A stretch of DNA of 64,000 nucleotides from Nitrospirota bacterium (GTDB lineage Bacteria > Nitrospirota > Leptospirillia > Leptospirillales > Leptospirillaceae), in contig JAMCWM010000003.1 of NCBI GenBank assembly GCA_023481175.1, forward strand, positions 1 through 64,000, written 5' to 3'. The position numbers and the translations under genes are program-made. Positions 58,848 through 64,000 of the stretch are shown piece after piece. The notes beneath the pieces were generated by a model, which saw only the letters and a program-made list of their open reading frames with translations, was not told the DNA's origin and searched no databases. Each line of letters starts with the position of its first letter. Position 1 is the stretch's first letter.

Positions 58848-59405
58848 ATGACCTGGAAGGATCGAATCCGGTGTTGTTTATGGATGGGAGTGATGGGAAT
58901 GAGTATGACGCTCCCAGGATGCGTCTCGTCGGGCGTCTCTTTCCACCAAAAAGACAGATCGATCCTTCAGGACGATTCCGCATCGAAGATCCTGTCGATC
59001 GCCGCCTTGCGCGTCTCCCGGGACTGGGACAGTCTCCTGGCCTACCAGAGCCATCTCCCTCCCTCGGCCCTCGGAATCTCCCGGATTCAGAAAACGGGCA
59101 CCATGGGGCGCCGGTTCTCGCTCAAATATGTCGGGCCGGTGGAACCCTTCCTCCGGCGTCTTGGACAAACCGTCCGCTGGAGCATCAAGGTGATCGGAAA
59201 AAGACCGGCATCCCGACCCATGATCGAAATCCGGGCAAAAAAAGAGCCTCTTTACGACATCCTCCGGGATGCCGGCGTGCAGGTGACGCCTGCCGCCTGG
59301 ATCGTTCTTCGGCCCGAGGGCCGGGAGATCGACCTCGTTTACCCGCCACCTCTCCCAACCACTCCAAAGAGTCAGTCGAAAGAAGGGCTTGCGAATGAAA
59401 AATAG
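58848..59405 (+). CDS. dotD: T4SS outer-membrane lipoprotein DotD/TraH
   Basis: 185 residues, AAGGAG upstream. Lipobox LPGC (Cys at about 25). 'IEIRAKKEPLYDILRDAGVQ' is the DotD C-terminal domain pattern. It stabilises DotH in the outer membrane. First of the dotDC-sigma-dotB-icmT operon. Confidence 0.85.
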   Translation: MTWKDRIRCCLWMGVMGMSMTLPGCVSSGVSFHQKDRSILQDDSASKILSIAALRVSRDWDSLLAYQSHLPPSALGISRIQKTGTMGRRFSLKYVGPVEPFLRRLGQTVRWSIKVIGKRPASRPMIEIRAKKEPLYDILRDAGVQVTPAAWIVLRPEGREIDLVYPPPLPTTPKSQSKEGLANEK

Positions 59406-60222
59406 GCTTGCCCTGACGATCTTCGCTCTTTTCCTTTGCCTCTCGTCCGAAATCGCATTCGCGGCCGGGTTGTCTCCCGCTTCGAATTCCCGCCAGACGC
59501 TCCCGACCCTCGGGCAGGCCGAACATCCCAAAAAACCGGATGACAGGGTCCGAAAGAGGGCGTTGCGCGAAGCCGCCCAGAAAAAGGCGGCCCTCTCCTG
59601 GGGCGCCCAGACCGGCTATGCGAAAAAAACGGAACTTCGGAACCGGTGGCTCATCGCCCATGCCCAGGATCTCGACCGGATCTTCAGCTTCCGTCCGTTC
59701 CTGGCGGAAAACGAGCATGTGCTCCTGCCGTCGGTGGATTCCGGCCGACGGGCCTTCAAACTCGAAACCGCGACGACCTCGGCGGGGACTCTTGTCTCCT
59801 ACCGGATTCGCGAACCGGCCCGGCTCGTTTCCATCCCGCCCACCTTTCGGGACTATCTGGTCCTTTCGCCCGGGGTTCCGAAAAAGGTCGCCGCCCTTCT
59901 TCTTCCCAGGAACGCGAAAGAGAAAAAACGCTGGAAAGAGTGGACGGATCGGGGATGGAAAGCGGGGGAGAAACTTTCCGAACGGGCCTTCCGGATCGGA
60001 AGCCGCCGTCTTGTCCGCGCGATCGAGGGCCGGATCCGGTTTTATGAACTCTCCCTTGCCGGCCAGATCGACCGGCCCGACTGGGCCAGGTCCCCGGCCA
60101 CGGATCTCCGGACGGGAGAAGTCCTCGAGATCGGGGATACCGTTCTTCGAATTACGCGGCCCGCACGCTTTACGTCGTCCGACAAGTGGAAGCCGCTCGA
60201 GGTGAGGGAGGAGTCTCCTTGA
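59395..60222 (+). CDS. dotC: T4SS protein DotC/TraI
   Basis: 275 residues. Signal peptide ending 'IAFAAG'. 'ALSWGAQTGYAKKTELRNRWL' in parts, 'LDRIFSFRPFL', 'LVSIPPTFRDYLV' and 'LTRIT'-like end match DotC. It overlaps dotD by 11 bp. Together with DotD it places DotH. Confidence 0.88.
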   Translation: MKNRLALTIFALFLCLSSEIAFAAGLSPASNSRQTLPTLGQAEHPKKPDDRVRKRALREAAQKKAALSWGAQTGYAKKTELRNRWLIAHAQDLDRIFSFRPFLAENEHVLLPSVDSGRRAFKLETATTSAGTLVSYRIREPARLVSIPPTFRDYLVLSPGVPKKVAALLLPRNAKEKKRWKEWTDRGWKAGEKLSERAFRIGSRRLVRAIEGRIRFYELSLAGQIDRPDWARSPATDLRTGEVLEIGDTVLRITRPARFTSSDKWKPLEVREESP

Positions 60223-60530
60223 TCCGACGACATCGTGGAGAAAGAAAGATCGAATTTCTGAAGGAAATCGGGCTCGGAGAACCGGACATTTCCCGTACGG
60301 AATGGGAGATTGACCGGATCCTCCGGCATCTTCCGGAACGATCCCGAAGAATCGTGCGGCTTCGATACGGCATTGGAACGGGAATTTCCTGGACATTGAA
60401 GGAAATCGCCCAGGAGTTCGGGATATCCCGCCAACGGGTATGGGAAATCAAGCGAAGCGCGATCCGGACGCTTCGGGACAAAGGCGCTTCCGAATCGGGC
60501 GGAGACAGAGCGGGGAGGATCGACCCGTGA
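60219..60530 (+). CDS. Sigma-70 region 4-like protein
   Basis: 103 residues from a TTG overlapping the dotC stop, with GGGAGGAG upstream. 'ILRHLPERSRRIVRLRYGI' and 'TLKEIAQEFGISRQRVWEI' followed by 'RSAIRTLRD' is the -35-binding HTH of sigma-70 factors; regions 2 and 3 are missing. Possibly a transcription regulator of the transfer genes. Confidence 0.8.
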   Translation: MIRRHRGERKIEFLKEIGLGEPDISRTEWEIDRILRHLPERSRRIVRLRYGIGTGISWTLKEIAQEFGISRQRVWEIKRSAIRTLRDKGASESGGDRAGRIDP

Positions 60531-61825
60531 CCCTTCCCGAAATCCGCGATCCGGTCCGCTACGACCAGGGGAGTCTGGACGAGCTTCTGAAAACCCTTGT
60601 CCAGGCTGGGGCCTCGGATATCCTCCTCATTTCGGAGTCTCCCGTCCGGGCCTATCTTCGCGGACGATGGGAAACGGTGGGGATGCGGGCGCTCAAGACC
60701 TATGAGCTCGCCGATCTCCTGAATGCGATCGACCAGACGAATTCCTCCTCCCGGGTCGCCTCGGGAGAGTCCCGAAACTTCGCCTACGAAGTCTCGCTCG
60801 GATCCCGGACATCGCGATCCCGCTTTCGGATCAACGCCTCCGGGGTCCGGCGGTCCGGCGACCGGGACCTGAAGATCGTTCTTCGGACCATTCCCGACAC
60901 GCCGCCCCCCCTCGATTCGATGGGGCTTCCTCCGGAGCTTCTGGAGGCCCTGTTTCCCCTGGACGGGCTGGTCGGCGTGGCCGGAGCGACAGGATCCGGA
61001 AAATCCACGTTGTTGGCCGGAGTCCTTCGGGAAAAGCTCGAACGCGGGGGCTGCCATATCGCCACCGCCGAGGCGCCCATCGAGTTCGTCTACGACAAGG
61101 TGGAAACGCGGAACACGGGCGTCATCGCGCAAGGAGAAGTTCCGACGCATCATCCCTCGTTCGGAAAGGCCGTCGAAGAGATGCTCCGGCAGAAGCCCGA
61201 CGTGATCCTGGTCGGGGAATCCCGGGACAAGGAGACGATCGAGAACACGATCCTGGCCTGCCAGACGGGGCATGCCGCCTACACCACGGTCCACACCAAC
61301 GGCGTCGGAGAGACGATCGGACGAATGGCCGAGGCCTTTCCCGGGTCCGAGCGAGACGCGGCGGCCAACAAGCTCCTGGCGGCCACACGGGTCATGATCC
61401 ACCAGAGGCTTCTCAGAAAAGCCGACGGGTCCGGGAGGGTGCCGATCAGGGAGTGGCTTGTCTTCGACGACGACGTCAAGGGGGCTCTGTTCTCCGAGCC
61501 TTTTTCCCGCTGGCCCTTCCTGATCGGGGACATTCTCCGGGAAAAAAGGCAGAGCGCCGCGCAGGACGCCGAACGCGCCTTCGGGGCCGGGCTGATTTCG
61601 CGGTCGGACTTCCTTGCCGTCGGGGGAAGATCCAACGCTCGAGAAGTTTTTGGACAAAAAGGGGCACAGACCCAAAGGGCACTGCCGGCGGAGAACGACG
61701 CGAATGCGCTTTGGGAGATCGTCAGGCTGTTCTCGGGGGCGATCGACCCCCTGATCGCGTGGCTCATGTCCGTTCGAAAGATTCTCGCCAGGTTTTTGGC
61801 GAATCGAACGTCGGGGGGAGCGTAG
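60527..61825 (+). CDS. dotB: T4SS ATPase DotB/TraJ
   Basis: 432 residues from GTG (GGGAGGAT). PilT/DotB ATPase: Walker A 'GVAGATGSGKSTLL' (about 150-160), 'TAEAPIEFVYD' (Asp box), 'LRQKPDVILVGESRDKETI' and 'GHAAYTTVHTNGV' (His box). It energises the Dot/Icm-type apparatus in the cytoplasm. Confidence 0.93.
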   Translation: MTLPEIRDPVRYDQGSLDELLKTLVQAGASDILLISESPVRAYLRGRWETVGMRALKTYELADLLNAIDQTNSSSRVASGESRNFAYEVSLGSRTSRSRFRINASGVRRSGDRDLKIVLRTIPDTPPPLDSMGLPPELLEALFPLDGLVGVAGATGSGKSTLLAGVLREKLERGGCHIATAEAPIEFVYDKVETRNTGVIAQGEVPTHHPSFGKAVEEMLRQKPDVILVGESRDKETIENTILACQTGHAAYTTVHTNGVGETIGRMAEAFPGSERDAAANKLLAATRVMIHQRLLRKADGSGRVPIREWLVFDDDVKGALFSEPFSRWPFLIGDILREKRQSAAQDAERAFGAGLISRSDFLAVGGRSNAREVFGQKGAQTQRALPAENDANALWEIVRLFSGAIDPLIAWLMSVRKILARFLANRTSGGA

Positions 61826-62086
61826 ATGTGGCGGTGGGCCTCCGCCGTCCCCCGGCTTGGCCCGGTGGACGCCCGGGCCGGAATCGCTCTCCTGATATTC
61901 CTTTTCCACTGGCGGCTCTGGACTCTGGGAGTCGCCGTCCTCGGAGTGGTTCTGTTCGGCGTTCTGGAGCGGTTCGGCCTGACGCTTCCGGTCGCCTGGC
62001 GCGTTCTGCTGCGCTGGATTTCCGGGCCGGTCGTCTGGCCGGAGAATCCGATGAAACCCGTGTACCGGTTCTACCGGGAATATTGA
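61826..62086 (+). CDS. icmT: T4SS protein IcmT/TraK
   Basis: 86 residues, the same length as Legionella IcmT, starting directly after the dotB stop. One or two helices ('GIALLIFLFHWRLWTLGVAVLGVVLFGVL' in parts) and the end 'NPMKPVYRFYREY'. Order dotD-dotC-dotB-icmT follows IncI traH-I-J-K. Confidence 0.8.
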   Translation: MWRWASAVPRLGPVDARAGIALLIFLFHWRLWTLGVAVLGVVLFGVLERFGLTLPVAWRVLLRWISGPVVWPENPMKPVYRFYREY

Positions 62087-62099
62087 AAGGAAGGATCTC

Positions 62100-63104
62100 A
62101 TGACGGAAAAATCCGAACTGCCTGTTATCGATGTGGGACTCGACGACGGATACGCCGCCGTCAAGGTCGCCTGGTACGGAGAGGACGGAACGATCCGGAC
62201 CTTGTCTGTTCCGTCCCGTGCCCGCCAGGGATCATACGGCATCGGTTCATTCGACAGCGACGGGACGCTCGGAGGATATGAAACTGATGGACTTCGTTTC
62301 ACGGTCGATCCGGGCGTGGTCGGCGACACCACGCGTTTTTCGGATTACAACCTGTCTCCTTTGGCGCGGATCCTCGCCCACCACGCATTGATTTCGGCCG
62401 GATTTTCGGGATCGTCTGTCCGGATCGTGTCCGGGCTTCCTCTCAACCGGTATTTCAGAGACGAAAAGAAGAACACGGACCTGACAGCCCGAAAAATCGA
62501 GAGTTTTGGCAAACCGGTCAAACGGCTGGATGGAGGCACTCCTCCCCGGATCGTTTTTCACGAGGTCTTCGCTCAGGGACTTGCCGCGGTGGTGGACTGG
62601 CTTTCCGATGGCAGAACGATCAGATCCCAGGACGGACCCGTCGGAGTTGTCGACATCGGCGGTCAGACCACCGACATCTCCGTGATTCTTCCCCCTCGCC
62701 GGGTCGACCACGAGCACATGGCGACCCGGGATACGGGGGCGCTGGATGTCCGGGCTCTTCTCAAACGGCGAATTCTGCTTTCAAACGATGTCGACGAAAT
62801 CTCCGACCGGACGCTTGACAGCGCTCTCGAAAACGGTCGGATCCGACTATACGGAAAGGATGTCTCCGTTGAGAAAGAGAGGGAGGACGCGGTCAGGGAG
62901 ATCGAGTTCCGGCTTTTAAACCAGATCCGGTCCGTGTTCGGAGACATGCTCCCGAGCCTCGATGCCATCCTGTTCGTCGGCGGTGGAAGCCTCTTGTTCC
63001 CGAGGCTTGCGAAGTCCTTTCCGAACGCAGTGATTCCGGACCATCCCGAGTTCGCAAATGCCCGGGGAATGTTGAAGGCCTTGTCTCTGTCAGGAGAAAG
63101 ATGA
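62100..63104 (+). CDS. parM: Actin-like partition ATPase ParM/StbA
   Basis: 334 residues. 'PVIDVGLDDGYAAVKVAW' (phosphate 1), 'VSGLPLNRYF', 'VGVVDIGGQTTDISVI' (phosphate 2) and 'AILFVGGGSLLFP' (adenosine) are the actin-family motifs in the ParM/StbA form. It polymerises to separate element copies. AAGGAAGG upstream. Confidence 0.92.
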   Translation: MTEKSELPVIDVGLDDGYAAVKVAWYGEDGTIRTLSVPSRARQGSYGIGSFDSDGTLGGYETDGLRFTVDPGVVGDTTRFSDYNLSPLARILAHHALISAGFSGSSVRIVSGLPLNRYFRDEKKNTDLTARKIESFGKPVKRLDGGTPPRIVFHEVFAQGLAAVVDWLSDGRTIRSQDGPVGVVDIGGQTTDISVILPPRRVDHEHMATRDTGALDVRALLKRRILLSNDVDEISDRTLDSALENGRIRLYGKDVSVEKEREDAVREIEFRLLNQIRSVFGDMLPSLDAILFVGGGSLLFPRLAKSFPNAVIPDHPEFANARGMLKALSLSGER

Positions 63105-63571
63105 TGGCGACGCCTCGGACGCCCACCGGGATGCCGAAAAGAATTCGGATCAAACTGGTGTGTTATACGGGGATCGATCCCATCCGCCGGTTTTTGGAAT
63201 TCTATTGGATGCTCAGAAAGACGCTCCGCCCGGAATATCTTCGACGATGCCTGATCGCAGGAACAAGATTTGGCTCCTCCACCGAGTCTGTTCTTTCAGA
63301 ACCGGGTTCTTCTGGAACGGTCCGAACGATTCTGATTGAGATTCTGGACGATGATCCGGACCTCAAGGTTTTTCTGGAGAAGCACAATTCTATGGGAGCG
63401 AAAGATCTCCGGAGCCTATGGGTGAGGGAGACAGTGCTATCCGGGCACGAGATTCTGTCCAGGACCGTCCCGGAAAGGATCGAAAAAAAGGGACGAGCGG
63501 AGGGGGCGGAAGCAAGAAATGTCCCCGAAAAAATCCAATCGGAAGACATTTTTGGAGGACTGTTCAATTGA
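63101..63571 (+). CDS. ParR/StbB-like partner of ParM
   Basis: 156 residues; the ATG overlaps the parM stop. Basic N-terminal half, acidic C-terminal end 'SEDIFGGLFN'. In ParM systems the next gene encodes the centromere-binding adaptor; the assignment rests on position. A C-terminal hydrophobic/acidic peptide is what ParR uses to touch ParM. Confidence 0.6.
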   Translation: MMATPRTPTGMPKRIRIKLVCYTGIDPIRRFLEFYWMLRKTLRPEYLRRCLIAGTRFGSSTESVLSEPGSSGTVRTILIEILDDDPDLKVFLEKHNSMGAKDLRSLWVRETVLSGHEILSRTVPERIEKKGRAEGAEARNVPEKIQSEDIFGGLFN

Positions 63572-63993
63572 AACGATCAAGATGGGTTGCCGGCATGACG
63601 GCATTCGTTCTCGTTCTGTCAATTGCGACTCCGTCTGGAGCCTACTTCTGCGGGGACCCCCTGGCGGACAACTGCTCGGTTCCGAAGGAGGCCCCGACTC
63701 CCGGAAAACGGGAATCTCCCGTGAACGTCAATCCCCATCCGACGGAAACGTTCGTCCTGATACCCGGAAAGTCCTTCAAGGAGAATCTCGATGCCTGGGG
63801 AAAGGCCTCCGGATGGACGGTCCTCTGGCATTCGGAATACAACTTTCCGGTCAAGGCCCGCTTTACGGCCGGGAGAAGCTTTCTCGGAGCGGTCCGCCGG
63901 AGCGTCCGGATCTTCAACGCCGGATCCGGAGGATGGCTCAAGGCGCGGGCCTATCTCTCGAACCATGTGCTGACGATCGAGGACGGCCGATGA
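63568..63993 (+). CDS. Exported TcpQ/PilL C-terminal domain protein
   Basis: 141 residues from a TTG overlapping the previous stop (GGAGG upstream). Signal peptide ending 'PSGAYF'. 'SFKENLDAWGKASGWTVLWHS' in parts, 'ARFTAGRSFLGAVRRSVRIF' and 'LSNHVLTIED' match the TcpQ domain found in IncI PilL. A further ATG at 63990 starts the next gene, cut by the window. A type IV pilus cluster probably follows. Confidence 0.75.
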   Translation: MKRSRWVAGMTAFVLVLSIATPSGAYFCGDPLADNCSVPKEAPTPGKRESPVNVNPHPTETFVLIPGKSFKENLDAWGKASGWTVLWHSEYNFPVKARFTAGRSFLGAVRRSVRIFNAGSGGWLKARAYLSNHVLTIEDGR

Positions 63994-64000
63994 AACGATG

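Noticed and set aside
14300-64000. attR (second copy of the tRNA-Gly 3' end) inside the window
   Set aside because: No copy of the tRNA 3' half was found, and transfer genes continue to the window edge, so the right end lies outside.
14362-64000. Insertion sequences or transposases
   Set aside because: No DDE, HUH (other than the relaxase) or serine transposase was recognised; the large inverted repeats around 45 and 55 kb carry no transposase between or beside them.

Overview
The window joins a chromosomal flank (about 1-14.3 kb) to the left part of a large integrated conjugative element (about 14.3 kb to the right edge, where it continues). The host is a Gram-negative bacterium: it has a type II secretion operon, a cbb3-type oxidase, lipoproteins and high-GC genes with frequent GTG/TTG starts. 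The content would suit a Leptospirillum-like member of Nitrospirota, but that is an inference and no marker gene in the window settles it.

Chromosomal flank. The 3' end of a heme-copper oxidase subunit I gene is followed by a terminator. Next come a MoxR-type AAA ATPase and VWA protein pair, then a leftward type II secretion operon (order of transcription C-D-E-F-G-N-L-M-K), thiS, and a tRNA-Gly(CCC). The element is integrated at the 3' end of that tRNA, with a tyrosine recombinase and a small excisionase-like protein right beside it.

Left arm of the element (15-30 kb). This is an accessory and defence region. It holds a chain of five small overlapping genes and a compact CRISPR locus with a roughly 600-residue TnpB/Cas12-like effector and no cas1/cas2. 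It also has an AT-rich two-gene cassette of unknown function and a 1159-residue SF1 helicase-PLD protein resembling single-gene type II Mokosh.

Replication and control (29.6-32.2 kb). A CI-like S24 repressor faces a Cro/YdaS-like HTH gene. A lambda O-like initiator carries seven 21-bp iterons inside its own coding sequence, and a putative helicase-loader gene follows. Repressor-like operators CAACA-N3-TGTT lie both in the CI/cro gap and at 22.6 kb. A second palindrome, ATGGTAT-N6-ATACCAT, lies at 32.2, 41.6 and 58.6 kb and probably coordinates the transfer genes.

Transfer and maintenance (32-64 kb). The machinery is a Dot/Icm (IncI-like) type IV secretion system: DotH, DotG, IcmC/DotE-like, DotD, DotC, DotB and IcmT, plus VirB9-N-like proteins, a lytic transglycosylase, a DsbC-like lipoprotein, a PLD nuclease and SSB. 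It is combined with a TrwC-type (MOBF) relaxase, a ribbon-helix-helix accessory protein and a coupling protein whose membrane part is a separate gene. A complete EcoRII-like restriction-modification system with Vsr and a fused MNT-HEPN protein follow. Large inverted repeats with oriT-like palindromes bracket this 10-kb block. An HD-GYP protein (with a tetranucleotide repeat at its start) and an EAL protein give the element its own c-di-GMP hydrolases. ParM/ParR-like partition genes and a TcpQ/PilL-like gene close the window.

The least expected patterns are as follows. (i) A VirB9-N-like exported protein is paired tail-to-tail, three times, with a small secreted 'WxLW...CLP' protein. (ii) A repeat-spacer-half-repeat mini-array sits in the 5' leader of the Cas12-like gene. 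(iii) The relaxase C-terminal tail is shared with the MNT-HEPN toxin-antitoxin fusion. (iv) A phase-variable start lies in front of an HD-GYP gene.
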